DNA of 64,000 bases from Algoriphagus faecimaris (GCF_900101705.1 NZ_FNAC01000004.1:87530-151529); one strand, 5' to 3'; shown: positions 44,086 to 53,265, numbered from the stretch's first letter. Made by a program: numbers and translations. The notes: generated by a model not told the origin, from the sequence alone.

Positions 44086-44388
44086 ATGATTCTCTACAAC
44101 GTCACCATTAACGTCGCGCCTGATATAGAAAAAGACTTTCTCGAATGGATGAGAGGCACGCATATTCCTGAAGTAATGGCCACTGGTATTTTTACAGAGC
44201 ACAAGTTTTGTCGACTTATTCATCAGTCCGATGATGGCAGTACCAACTACGCCATCCAATATTTTACCGAAAGCATGGCCAAAATGCAGGAATATGAAAG
44301 TAAGCATGCTGCGGCCCTAAGGGCCAAAACTCAAGAACGCTACAAGGAAAAAGCACTGGCTTTTCGTACTTTACTCGAAATCCTCTAA
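44086..44388 (+). CDS. DUF4286-like small protein
   Basis: Beginning at the internal ATG at 44086 (MILYNVTINV) the protein has 100 residues with the ferredoxin-like alpha/beta pattern of DUF4286: DIEKDFLEWMRGTHIPEVMA then a strand pair and the long helix KHAAALRAKTQERYKEKALAF. The fold is like that of antibiotic-monooxygenase-type dimers but no catalytic residues are known. The upstream start at 44047 is less likely. tspO follows after two bases. Confidence 0.82.
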   Translation: MILYNVTINVAPDIEKDFLEWMRGTHIPEVMATGIFTEHKFCRLIHQSDDGSTNYAIQYFTESMAKMQEYESKHAAALRAKTQERYKEKALAFRTLLEIL

Positions 44389-44390
44389 AA

Positions 44391-44855
44391 ATGCCCAATT
44401 GGCTCAAATTGGTAATCAGTCTAATTCTACCCCAGCTCGTAGGCGGTACAGGAGCACTGTTTACGATCACCTCCATCAATAGCTGGTACCAAACCATTAA
44501 AAAGCCTTTCTTTAATCCCCCCGGTTGGATATTTGGCCCGGTCTGGACCATACTCTATGTGATGATGGGGATTGCCTGCTACCTGATTTGGAAAAGCGGT
44601 CACCCTCAGAAAAGGCCGCTACTGACGCTCTATTTTGTGCAGTTGGGACTGAATGGGCTTTGGTCGCCGGTATTTTTTGGGATGGAGTCTCCCATTTTGG
44701 GATTGGTAGTGATTGTTCCGCTTTTGGTTTCGGTTTTTCTCTGCGTCAAAAAGTTTAAACTAGTATCCCCCTGGGCTTCAGGTTTGATGATTCCCTATTT
44801 GGCTTGGGTAAGCTTTGCCACAGTGCTGAATTTTTCCATTTGGTGGCTGAATTGA
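44391..44855 (+). CDS. tspO: TspO/MBR-family tryptophan-rich sensory protein
   Basis: A 154-residue five-helix membrane protein. The tetrapyrrole-binding signature is KPFFNPPGWIFGPVWTILY at about residues 37-55, followed by the NGLWSPVFFGMESP loop and WASFA..WWLN-type end. TspO binds porphyrins and in photosynthetic bacteria tunes pigment gene expression in response to oxygen and light. It is two bases after the DUF4286-like gene. Its location beside the carotenoid cluster is suggestive but could be chance. Confidence 0.93.
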   Translation: MPNWLKLVISLILPQLVGGTGALFTITSINSWYQTIKKPFFNPPGWIFGPVWTILYVMMGIACYLIWKSGHPQKRPLLTLYFVQLGLNGLWSPVFFGMESPILGLVVIVPLLVSVFLCVKKFKLVSPWASGLMIPYLAWVSFATVLNFSIWWLN

Positions 44856-44928
44856 GGGAGTCAATCCATCATTGACCATTTTTTTACGGATTTAACATTG
44901 TTTCACTAGGTTTAAAGCTTGAGAAATT

Positions 44929-44936
44929 TAGTTTTG
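44929..44936 (+). promoter_or_regulatory. candidate -7 element before the lipoprotein array
   Basis: TAGTTTTG fits TAnnTTTG and ends 23 bases before the first lipoprotein ATG at 44960. No exact TTTG box is found at the usual spacing upstream. It is the only good candidate in front of the eight-gene array. Confidence 0.35.
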
Positions 44937-44959
44937 CTAAATAATCTCAAAGTTTTTCA

Positions 44960-46102
44960 ATGAAAAATGCCATTTTCTCTTTGACTTTCCTGATATTTTT
45001 TTCCTGTACGGAATCAAATCAGAAAGGCGGTTCAGCCAATATTCTTTCTGACTTTAGTCTAAGCATAGACAGCCTGGTGATCGACTCGGGAGAAGAAATA
45101 TTTGTTCCCGATATGGTCTATCCCCAAACTCCCAGTGCGGACGGAAAGCGGATTTTTTCCTTTTATGAGACCGATTTTGAGATTTTCGAATTTTCGCTGG
45201 AGGAAATGAAATTGCTAAAGCGTCATCCTTTTGAGCGGGAAGGACCCAATGGTATCAAAGGTTGGGTCAGTTATTTGCAGGCCCTTCCCGGCGATGAATT
45301 GATGCTATTTGACCAAGTCACTCCGAATATTTTTTCTTTGGATGGGCAAAAGCTCAAAACCTATGATTTGGATTTTGCTGAGCTGATCGATTTTCAAGCT
45401 GAGGATCAGTTTATGGTTCCAAACTACCTACACATCACTCCCGAAAAATCCCATTTCCTTTCCCTTCCGATGGAATTTGGCAAACCTGTCGAGGGACTTG
45501 CGGTAATTGATATTGAAAATAAGAGCGGCAAAGTCCACAAACTACCGGCTTTTGACTTGACCAGCGAATATCAAGTGGTATTCAGGCAGGGAAACTCAGC
45601 CTCTTTTTTCGGTGATGCCATTCGCCTCCAATGGCTCAATGGGCAGTTTATCCTATTTAGTGGGTCCATAGCGGATAGTTATACCTACGACTACAAAAGC
45701 GATTCTTTGAAGCTGATGACCTTTTCCCATCAACTGGTCGAAAACAAAAAAACGGGAGACTTCCCTAATGAAGTGGACTCCCGAGAGCGACAGCAGGAAG
45801 TCGTAAACCAAATTAGAAAGCAAATTACCTTTGACCGATTCTACTGGGATGAAAGCCGAAACCTGTATTTCCGCTTTGGGACCAAAAACTACCAGGTTTC
45901 ACCAGATGGAAGTGAACGTAAAGCAGACTGCTACCTTTTTGCATACGACGAAAATCTCCAACTCATTGGGGAAAAGTTGATCCCCGAACTCAAAAAAATC
46001 CCGTATGAAGGCTATTTCTACAAAGGAGAATTTTATTCCTATTGGCCCATTGGTGATCAGGGAGGCTTTGTTCGATTTAGATTTGACTTGGAAACAGAAT
46101 AA
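44960..46102 (+). CDS. array lipoprotein 1, beta-propeller-like (DUF4221-like)
   Basis: First of the tandem family. 380 residues: lipoprotein signal with C16 (LTFLIFFSC), a first strand motif VIDSGEEIFV, the family hallmark EREGPNGIK near residue 95, and repeating strand pairs spaced 45-60 residues apart as in a six-bladed propeller. Near the C-terminus RKQITFDRFYWDES and RNLYFRFG are shared with copies 2-4. The family is found mainly in Bacteroidota and I believe it is DUF4221; the function is unknown. The protein is predicted on the outer face of the periplasm or cell surface. The next copy starts after five bases. Confidence 0.85.
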   Translation: MKNAIFSLTFLIFFSCTESNQKGGSANILSDFSLSIDSLVIDSGEEIFVPDMVYPQTPSADGKRIFSFYETDFEIFEFSLEEMKLLKRHPFEREGPNGIKGWVSYLQALPGDELMLFDQVTPNIFSLDGQKLKTYDLDFAELIDFQAEDQFMVPNYLHITPEKSHFLSLPMEFGKPVEGLAVIDIENKSGKVHKLPAFDLTSEYQVVFRQGNSASFFGDAIRLQWLNGQFILFSGSIADSYTYDYKSDSLKLMTFSHQLVENKKTGDFPNEVDSRERQQEVVNQIRKQITFDRFYWDESRNLYFRFGTKNYQVSPDGSERKADCYLFAYDENLQLIGEKLIPELKKIPYEGYFYKGEFYSYWPIGDQGGFVRFRFDLETE

Positions 46103-46107
46103 TTAAT

Positions 46108-47259
46108 ATGAAATACTTCACCCCAATTTTACTCTCCCTTCTCTTTTTTGCCTGCGAAAGCAAAACTCAAAATGCTGAAAACAGCAAAGCATCTACCTAT
46201 ACCGAAAACCAACTCGAAAACCTTCAAGTAAGCTTAGATACCGTCAAAGTGGATGTAGGGGAAGAACTGGTGATGCCCGGTGCGTACTATGGCTTTGGAT
46301 TGAGTGAAGACACCCAATCTATCTTTTTCTCAGAAAGCCAAAGTTCTGAGGTCCATGAGATCGATCTGGGGGAGATGAAACTGCTTCGACGGATACCTTT
46401 CGAAAAGGACGGGCCTAACAGGGCTCCTGATTTTGTGGAAAGTTTTGATGTACTGCGAGGAAATGAATTTATGTTAGCCAATTATGCCATTCAGGGGATC
46501 TACAATGAGCAAGCAGAAAAAATCCTAGACCTCAAGCTCCAAGCCGAGGAATACGATGGGATTGATAAGTCACTGGGAGGCTTACACTCTTCCCTAGTGG
46601 TGAGTCCGGACAAGAAAAAAGCGTTTTCCCTACCTGCTATCTTTGGAGATTTTACCGATGGCTTGGCTGTTTTGGATTTGGAAAATAAAACTGGAGACTT
46701 GCTCAAGCTCCCTGCCTTAGACCTAACCCAAAACTTCCGAGTTACCTTCTCCCAAAATGGTGGAATGACCACTTCGGGAGATATGATTCGCATGCAAAAA
46801 ATAAAAAATCAGCTTGTCATATATTCCGGGAGCACAGCCGACATCTATCTGTATGATATGCCTACAGACTCCTTGAGGCGGATCAAGTTTGGTCATCAAC
46901 TGGTGGATAACAACAAAACAGGAACCTTCAAAACGCAGGTAGAATCTCATGAGGAGAGAGTGAAGGTATCCGGGGAGATTCGAAAGCAAATCACTTTCTA
47001 TGGATTCAATTGGGACGAAAGCAGGCAGCAGTATTTCCGTTTTGGGGCGAAGGAAAATGGAGTTCGGGAGACGGGAGAAGCATTACCAGCAGCTATTTTC
47101 CTATTTAGTTATGATCGCAACTTCAATCTTTTGGGAGAGAAAAGAGTGGAAAAGCTACCCAATATCTTTTTCAATAGCTTTTTCTATAATGGCAAGCTGT
47201 ACAATTATAGACCAGTGGATGAAGACCCCGGCTTTGTGATAATGACTCTAAACTATTAA
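46108..47259 (+). CDS. array lipoprotein 2 (DUF4221-like)
   Basis: 383 residues with lipidated C16 (LLSLLFFAC). Opening strand VDVGEELVMPG; the hallmark is altered to EKDGPNRAPD, losing the glycine-isoleucine pair kept by most of its neighbours. The C-terminal third (RKQITFYGFNWDESRQQYFRFG) is nearly the same as in copy 1, and both carry KTGDFPN- or KTGTFKT-type loops before it. Five-base gap before and nine-base gap after. The two copies are clearly paralogues; different loops suggest different binding faces. Confidence 0.85.
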   Translation: MKYFTPILLSLLFFACESKTQNAENSKASTYTENQLENLQVSLDTVKVDVGEELVMPGAYYGFGLSEDTQSIFFSESQSSEVHEIDLGEMKLLRRIPFEKDGPNRAPDFVESFDVLRGNEFMLANYAIQGIYNEQAEKILDLKLQAEEYDGIDKSLGGLHSSLVVSPDKKKAFSLPAIFGDFTDGLAVLDLENKTGDLLKLPALDLTQNFRVTFSQNGGMTTSGDMIRMQKIKNQLVIYSGSTADIYLYDMPTDSLRRIKFGHQLVDNNKTGTFKTQVESHEERVKVSGEIRKQITFYGFNWDESRQQYFRFGAKENGVRETGEALPAAIFLFSYDRNFNLLGEKRVEKLPNIFFNSFFYNGKLYNYRPVDEDPGFVIMTLNY

Positions 47260-47268
47260 TTGAAAACC

Positions 47269-48420
47269 ATGAAAAAACTCCTTTTACCTGTCCTTTTTGC
47301 CGCTGTGGCCTTTTCTTGTGGTGATGGAAGCGAATCCGCTGATACAGGCTCAGGCAATGTTTTGGAAGACTTTTCTTTTACCGTGGACACCGTGGTCGTC
47401 GATCCTGGGGAGGAGATTATCAATCTATCCAGAGGTATCCGAAGCAGCGACTTAGATGAGAACAAGACCCACTTGTATCTTTTTGATCCAGCCACCACAA
47501 AGATCAATAAGATCAGCTTGGAACAGCTGAAATTGGTAGACCAGATTCCTTTTGAAAAAGAAGGGCCAAATGGAGTGGGAGAATTCCTGTCCACCGTCAA
47601 GCTTTTGTCAGAAGAGCGCTTTCTTTTAGGTGGCTTCCGAAATACTGGAATCTATTCCAAATCAGGAGAAAAAATCCGTGACTTGACTTTGAAACCAGAA
47701 GAATTGGATGTGGAGGGATTGGAAGAGGGGATTGGGTTTTCGCTGAGTAATTCCATGAGACTTACCCCGGATGAAAGCCATATTCTTTCACTCCCGGGGG
47801 ATTTTATGGAAGGAACCCGTCAACTTGCCCGAATAAACTTAGAAGAAAAAAATGGAAAGCTCATTCAAATTCCCGGGCTCGACAAATCCACCGAATACCG
47901 GATACTCCTTCAATCCGATCAGGCAATGTCCATTTTTGCAGACCCTACCCATTTTCAGGAGTTTTTTGGAACATACTTCCTCTCAGCCGGAGCCACCAAT
48001 TCGGTTTATTTATTTGATTACAAAACAGATTCCTTAGAACTACGCACATTTAACTTCACCGTCACTCCTAACGAGAAAGAAATTCCTGTCCAGGGAAAGG
48101 TTTCTTCTCCAGAGGAATTTCAATCAGAAATGGAGAAAGCAGTGACCCAGATCATGTTTGAAAAGTTGCTTTTTGATGATCAAAATGAGCGTTTCTACCG
48201 CTTTGGAAGAATCATGGAACCGAAAATTGATGAGGAAACACCGAGAACATCAGATGTTTTTCTGTTTGCTTTTGACAAAGAACTTAACCTCATCGGTGAA
48301 ACGGCCATTCCCGAATTGGATGCCATTCCGGCTGAGGCCTTCTTCAAAGACGGCAAACTCTGGTCCTATGTCAATGTTGATGATGAGTTAGGCTTTGCGG
48401 TGTTTGATTTTGACTTTTAG
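47269..48420 (+). CDS. array lipoprotein 3 (DUF4221-like)
   Basis: Starting at the ATG at 47269, 383 residues with lipidated C17 (FAAVAFSC). Motifs VDPGEEIINL, EKEGPNGVG and a C-terminal FDDQNERFYRFGR. The last 22 residues (from FFKDGKLWSYVNV) are almost identical to those of copy 4, while the rest is much more divergent. Copy 4 begins four bases after its stop. Confidence 0.86.
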   Translation: MKKLLLPVLFAAVAFSCGDGSESADTGSGNVLEDFSFTVDTVVVDPGEEIINLSRGIRSSDLDENKTHLYLFDPATTKINKISLEQLKLVDQIPFEKEGPNGVGEFLSTVKLLSEERFLLGGFRNTGIYSKSGEKIRDLTLKPEELDVEGLEEGIGFSLSNSMRLTPDESHILSLPGDFMEGTRQLARINLEEKNGKLIQIPGLDKSTEYRILLQSDQAMSIFADPTHFQEFFGTYFLSAGATNSVYLFDYKTDSLELRTFNFTVTPNEKEIPVQGKVSSPEEFQSEMEKAVTQIMFEKLLFDDQNERFYRFGRIMEPKIDEETPRTSDVFLFAFDKELNLIGETAIPELDAIPAEAFFKDGKLWSYVNVDDELGFAVFDFDF

Positions 48421-48424
48421 AAGG

Positions 48425-49600
48425 ATGAAAAAACTGTTCTTATTTCTGACAATTTCAGTTTTTGCATCCTGCGGAAAAAAACTTACCTCTGAGAATGAGG
48501 CGCAATCAAATCACTCTTCTAATGTATTAGAAAATTTATCTTTCCAGGTAGATACTTTGCTCGTAGATTCTGGAGAGGAGCTATTTAACTTGAAAGATTT
48601 ATCCACTTTTGGAAAACAAAACTATTTCTCAGTTTCACAATCTGAAGATTCACTGTATTTCTTTGATCGCCACCGGCTTATACTTCATGAAATCGACTTA
48701 AACTCTTTAAAATTAATTAGCAATTATCCCTTTGAACTAGAAGGACCCGATGGAATTGGACGATTTGTTTACACCTTTAAATCGCTTCCGAATAAGCAGT
48801 TTTATGCAAGGGATTTATTCGGAAGCAGTTGGTTTTATTCTAAAGAAGGAAGGAAACTTACTAAGATTGAAATTAATTCAGAAGAATTAGTTAAAGGGAC
48901 CAACCTAGAGTCTTTTAGTATTTCCAATCAACAAATTCTTGATTTTAAAAGGGAAAAGCTTTACTCCTTACCTAGAAGTTTTAAGAGCAAGGAATTATAT
49001 TTTGCGGTCATGGATTCCATGGGTGCGTCGGGAAGAATTTTGAAAATCCCTGAATTAGAAAAGACCTTCAACTATAGTGTAACACTGAATGGGAACGGAG
49101 ATGGAGGTGAAAGCACAGGGGAGCTGCTATTTCTTCAACAACCCAATGAACTGGTTTTGATTTCGTCCACATTAAGCAGCGCAATATATGTCTACGATCC
49201 GAAAGATGACAGCCTGTTTTTCAAGGAGTTTCCTCATGAATTAACTCCATTAGGTAAAGATATTGAAGTAAAAAATGAGGTGTTCAGCCGTGAGGAATTC
49301 CAAGCCGAGTTAGATAAACTACATACTCAAATTGACTTCTGGGATTTCTATTGGGATAAAAAAACCCAGCGCTATTATCGATTCGCCAAGAAAGGCCTTC
49401 CTTTAGTCAATCGTGATTCACCAAAGAAATTTGAGCATTTCATGTTTGCCTATGACAAGAACCTTACTCTTCTAGGAGAAACCAAACTAGAAGGACTTAC
49501 GGAATTACCCATTGGTGGATTCTTCAAAGACGGCAAGCTTTGGTCCTATGTTAATGTGGAGGACGAGCTGGGATTTGCAGTGTTTGATTTTAAATTTTAG
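48425..49600 (+). CDS. array lipoprotein 4 (DUF4221-like)
   Basis: The ATG at 48425 gives 391 residues, the longest member, with lipidated C16 (LTISVFASC). Motifs VDSGEELFNL and ELEGPDGIG, and the C-terminal WDKKTQRYYRFA. The coding sequence is visibly richer in A and T than copies 1-3 (runs such as aattaattcagaagaatt), which hints at a separate history. The upstream frame to 48395 lies inside copy 3 and is not used. Confidence 0.85.
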   Translation: MKKLFLFLTISVFASCGKKLTSENEAQSNHSSNVLENLSFQVDTLLVDSGEELFNLKDLSTFGKQNYFSVSQSEDSLYFFDRHRLILHEIDLNSLKLISNYPFELEGPDGIGRFVYTFKSLPNKQFYARDLFGSSWFYSKEGRKLTKIEINSEELVKGTNLESFSISNQQILDFKREKLYSLPRSFKSKELYFAVMDSMGASGRILKIPELEKTFNYSVTLNGNGDGGESTGELLFLQQPNELVLISSTLSSAIYVYDPKDDSLFFKEFPHELTPLGKDIEVKNEVFSREEFQAELDKLHTQIDFWDFYWDKKTQRYYRFAKKGLPLVNRDSPKKFEHFMFAYDKNLTLLGETKLEGLTELPIGGFFKDGKLWSYVNVEDELGFAVFDFKF

Positions 49601-49604
49601 AAGG

Positions 49605-49850
49605 ATGAATAAAAACCTTCTACTATTCTTGATTCCGGTTCTCGCTGCTTGTAGCTCACCTGAGCAGACCGAAAAGGGAGAAAACCCAGCATTCACTTTT
49701 GACTATAAGCTCGATACAGTAAAAGTCAAGACAGGAGATCTCCTCCTTGCCGTAGATGGTGGATTGTCAGAAATGGCATGCTGCATAAAGGGGTTAAGCA
49801 AGAGGATGAACTTTCCTTTAAAAGACTCAAACCAACAATTTTATGACTAA
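49605..49850 (+). pseudogene. array lipoprotein 5, truncated stump
   Basis: An 81-codon frame with an intact lipoprotein signal (LLFLIPVLAAC, C16) and the first strand of the family (FDYKLDTVKVKTGDLLLAVDGG). It then runs into an unrelated tail (CCIKGLSKRMNFPLKD) and stops at 49850, where copy 6 has already begun (ATG 49843). More than three quarters of the propeller is gone. It looks like the remnant of an internal deletion, most likely by recombination between neighbouring copies, but the short lipoprotein could still be made. Confidence 0.75.
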
Positions 49851-50979
49851 ATATTTACCACTATTATTTGCGGCTACGGTCATCTTCTCATGCTCCCAAT
49901 CTTCAGAAACAATTGAAGAACCCAATTTTTCTATAGCAATGGATACCGTTCAAGTGGACTCAAAAGGTGAGATTCTCTTTTTGAATTATTTCCTCAACAT
50001 TTCTACGCTAGACTCTTCTCAAAAGCATCTTTACAACTTCAATGCTATGAATTATACTTTGGAGAAAGTCAACATGGAAACCCTGAGTCTTGACTCAATG
50101 ATTCAGCTAGAAAGAGAAGGTCCAAACGGGATAGGTAGTTTCCTGAATACAATTATCTCATTAGAAGATGGAGGTTTTCTTTTTTCTAACTCTTACACCC
50201 TCACTTACTTGGATGCTGAGGGAAATAGAACTAGACAAATCACACTCGGCAGAGAACCATTTATTCAAGACTTGCTTCCTGCAGGTAAAAGTATAAACCC
50301 ACAGTCCAATGGTATTTCAGAGGATGGAAAATTCATGGCTGGATTATATGGCAATGATGGGCTTGAAAATGATCCTGATGGAGTTGTTTGGTTTGACCTT
50401 TTTACCAATAGTGGAAAAATATTTCCAACCGATGCATTTGACTTCATCACTGAAAACAACTTGTCTTTGGAAATTGATGGAAAGCTTCAAGGGGGATTTT
50501 CTGAAGCCTTGTTTTTTGAACCACAAGAAGATAAAATTATCATTTCTTCAACTTCCAGAAACAGTCTAATGATCTTTGATCTGGCTTTGGATTCTTTGAG
50601 AATCATTAACTACAATAGCCAATTCACAAATAACTCGTCCAAGCCTCTAGAGGCTGTGACTGTTTCAGATATAGAAGAGTTTGACAAGTTGAGAGAAGAG
50701 CAGCTGAGGGACGTAACTTTTGGCCCCTGGGAATTGGATCAAAAAACAGGTTATCGATGGAGGTTTTCCAAAGAAATGGATCGGATTGTTGGAGAAGATA
50801 GCGTGATCTTCAAAACTGTAGTGACGGCAATTGATCAGGATTTTGACTTGATAGGTGAGGCGCTTCTTCCAGAAAATTTTGTTTTCCCTTTTAGCTTCCG
50901 AATCCGGGAAGGAACGCCCTATGTATTTCTAAATCAGAATGACGAACTGGCCTTTATTCGATTAAAACCCAACTTTTAA
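49843..50979 (+). CDS. array lipoprotein 6 (DUF4221-like, second subgroup)
   Basis: 378 residues with lipidated C17 (ATVIFSC). The hallmark is EREGPNGIG. From this copy on, the C-terminal region differs from copies 1-4: it carries RFSKEMDRIVGED and ends IRLKPNF, a pattern shared with copies 7 and 8. It overlaps the stump by eight bases and copy 7 follows after five bases. Confidence 0.85.
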   Translation: MTKYLPLLFAATVIFSCSQSSETIEEPNFSIAMDTVQVDSKGEILFLNYFLNISTLDSSQKHLYNFNAMNYTLEKVNMETLSLDSMIQLEREGPNGIGSFLNTIISLEDGGFLFSNSYTLTYLDAEGNRTRQITLGREPFIQDLLPAGKSINPQSNGISEDGKFMAGLYGNDGLENDPDGVVWFDLFTNSGKIFPTDAFDFITENNLSLEIDGKLQGGFSEALFFEPQEDKIIISSTSRNSLMIFDLALDSLRIINYNSQFTNNSSKPLEAVTVSDIEEFDKLREEQLRDVTFGPWELDQKTGYRWRFSKEMDRIVGEDSVIFKTVVTAIDQDFDLIGEALLPENFVFPFSFRIREGTPYVFLNQNDELAFIRLKPNF

Positions 50980-50984
50980 CCTCA

Positions 50985-52118
50985 ATGAAAAGATTACTTT
51001 CACTTCTCGCGCTTGCCCTTCTTGTTTCTTGTTCAGAATCCGAAAGGCAGGGAAACACCGGAATCAATTTCTCATACACCATCGACACCCTGCAGGTCGA
51101 TCCGGGAGAGCATTTGATCTTTATTTCGAGATACATGAGCACTTCATCCGTTTCCAAAGACCAAAAATGGCTCTACAATCTCAATGTCAGCACTCCTGAG
51201 ATGGAATATATCGACCTGGAAAATTTAAGATTTGATCGGGCTGTGCCTCTGGAAAAGGAGGGACCAGAGGGAATCGGCACTTCAGTTTCTGATATACATG
51301 TCTCGGATCAAGGCGAGTTTTTCTTTATCGGCTATCGCTCACTGGTCAAGGCGGATGCTCAACTCGAAAACTTCCAGCGATACCAACTTCAGGCAGATCA
51401 ATTTAAAGGAGATAGTCTTGGAGAAGCCGAAGGGTTTGATTTTGGTTATACCATTTCCCAAGATGGGAAAAAGCTTTTGGGCACCTATTCCAAGCAAAAG
51501 TTTAATGGCCCTACTCGTGGCTTGGCTATTGTCGACTTGGAGTCCATGACTTTGAAGACAGTTCCGATCCCTGAACTCGAATCACTAGTCGATTTCAACA
51601 TCAGTCTATTCGGCGGAAACGGAAACCCCCGCATGAGTACCATCGAGCGGGTTTGGGTCAAAGAATTTGACGGGAAAATCTATTTGAGCAACACGGCAAG
51701 AAATGAGGCCTTTATCTATGATCCGGAGCTGGATTCTTTAGTGCATAAGCAGTTTGAAGCCACGCTTACCGCAAATGCCAGAAAAGGGCTCTATACCAAA
51801 AGCACCAATAGTGATGAGGAAATGAATAAGGCATGGGAAGAAAAAAACAAAGAGGTTCAGTTTCAGGAACTCTTTTATGATCCGACTTATGAAAAATTTT
51901 GGCGGGTTAGCACTGATTTGGATCGAATGATTGGTGATTCTGCTGTCATCAAAAAAGTTCTGACCCTATTTGATCGAGACCTCAACCAATTACACGAAGA
52001 GCAAATCAAATTTAATATATCCGGGAGCTTGTCCTATTTCAAGGAAGGCAATCTCCACACCTTTATCAACCTGGAAGACGAATTGGGATTCCTATTAATC
52101 AAACCAACTTATGAATAA
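50985..52118 (+). CDS. array lipoprotein 7 (DUF4221-like, second subgroup)
   Basis: 377 residues, lipidated C16 (LALALLVSC). Motifs VDPGEHLIFI and EKEGPEGIG, then FWRVSTDLDRMIGDSA in the C-terminal part, ending LLIKPTYE. The last eight bases overlap the start of copy 8. Base composition is closer to copies 1-3 than to copies 4 and 6. Confidence 0.85.
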   Translation: MKRLLSLLALALLVSCSESERQGNTGINFSYTIDTLQVDPGEHLIFISRYMSTSSVSKDQKWLYNLNVSTPEMEYIDLENLRFDRAVPLEKEGPEGIGTSVSDIHVSDQGEFFFIGYRSLVKADAQLENFQRYQLQADQFKGDSLGEAEGFDFGYTISQDGKKLLGTYSKQKFNGPTRGLAIVDLESMTLKTVPIPELESLVDFNISLFGGNGNPRMSTIERVWVKEFDGKIYLSNTARNEAFIYDPELDSLVHKQFEATLTANARKGLYTKSTNSDEEMNKAWEEKNKEVQFQELFYDPTYEKFWRVSTDLDRMIGDSAVIKKVLTLFDRDLNQLHEEQIKFNISGSLSYFKEGNLHTFINLEDELGFLLIKPTYE

Positions 52119-53265
52119 CTTCAAAGCACTTATTTTTTTGGTGATTGCGGGAGCGATCGCCTGCAGCAGCCCGAAAAATGAAAAGAACGGTAACTCCGAC
52201 ATGGAAATCTCCTACGAAATTGACACGGTGATGGTCGACGCGGGAGATCATTTCTTCTTTGTTCGCTTTGGTCTAGGGATGTCCGATGTGGATAAAAGCA
52301 GGAAACTGCTTTATAACTTCAACAATCAGGACATGAAGATGGAAATCATCGATTTGGAAAGCCTGAGCTTGAAAGAAGTTCGTGAATACGAAAAAGAAGG
52401 ACCCAATGGCATAGGAGGAGGATTTATCATGCGCGTCCAAGTGCTTCCAGATGAAAGTGTGCTATTTTATGACTTTGTAGGTATACATCATGTCGCTAAG
52501 TCAGGTGAAAAGGTCACTACGTACAAATTGGGCGAAATCGAATGGGAGGGAGATAGCCTGTCGGAAGAAGAGCAAATCGACGTTTCCAGTTTGGCTACGA
52601 AAGACGGTAAAACCTTCTATGGTTTTTATGGAGCTCAAGGCTTCGACAGCAAAACCGAGGGTATCGCCCAATTCAATGTAGTAGACAAATCACTTAAGCT
52701 TTTGCCCTCTGATTTTCTAGAGTTCATCTCAGCCTATGACATCAGTCTTCAAATGGATGGCGGCGGGATGGCAAAGTCTGGGGAGCGAAAATCTATAAGC
52801 ATTACCGATGAAAAAGTACTCATCATGACAAGCGCTAAGAATCAACTCTGGCAGTGGGACTTGGAGCTAGATAGCTTAGTCAGTTATCCCTATGAAAGCC
52901 AATTGACCTCCAATAGCAAAAAAGGAAATTATCCGGTGCAAGCGGGTTCCATGGAGGAATTTAGAGCTGCAATCACCGAGAAAAATAAGGAAGTCAATTT
53001 TGGTATGTTGGTCCATGCTCCCGATCAAGATAAGTTTTGGAGATATCATAGGGAAATGGAACGTATGACTGCAGGAGATACGATTATTTACAAGAATGTA
53101 TTGACTGCTTTTGACGTGGAATTGAATCAATTGGGGGAAAAAGCCCTACCTGAAAAATTCAAAAATACCGATCCTGTCTTTTACCTGGATGGAATGCTTT
53201 GGCAGTTTCTAAATATTGATGATGAAGTGGCTTTTGTACGGGTGAAGCCAACAATTTCGGAGTAG
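52111..53265 (+). CDS. array lipoprotein 8 (DUF4221-like, second subgroup)
   Basis: The last member, 384 residues, lipidated C18 (VIAGAIAC). Motifs VDAGDHFFFV, EKEGPNGIGGG and FWRYHREMERMTAGDT, ending VRVKPTISE. It closes the array; no clear terminator follows, only a weak hairpin around 53271-53289. Like the others it lacks any recognisable enzyme motif. Confidence 0.85.
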   Translation: MNNFKALIFLVIAGAIACSSPKNEKNGNSDMEISYEIDTVMVDAGDHFFFVRFGLGMSDVDKSRKLLYNFNNQDMKMEIIDLESLSLKEVREYEKEGPNGIGGGFIMRVQVLPDESVLFYDFVGIHHVAKSGEKVTTYKLGEIEWEGDSLSEEEQIDVSSLATKDGKTFYGFYGAQGFDSKTEGIAQFNVVDKSLKLLPSDFLEFISAYDISLQMDGGGMAKSGERKSISITDEKVLIMTSAKNQLWQWDLELDSLVSYPYESQLTSNSKKGNYPVQAGSMEEFRAAITEKNKEVNFGMLVHAPDQDKFWRYHREMERMTAGDTIIYKNVLTAFDVELNQLGEKALPEKFKNTDPVFYLDGMLWQFLNIDDEVAFVRVKPTISE

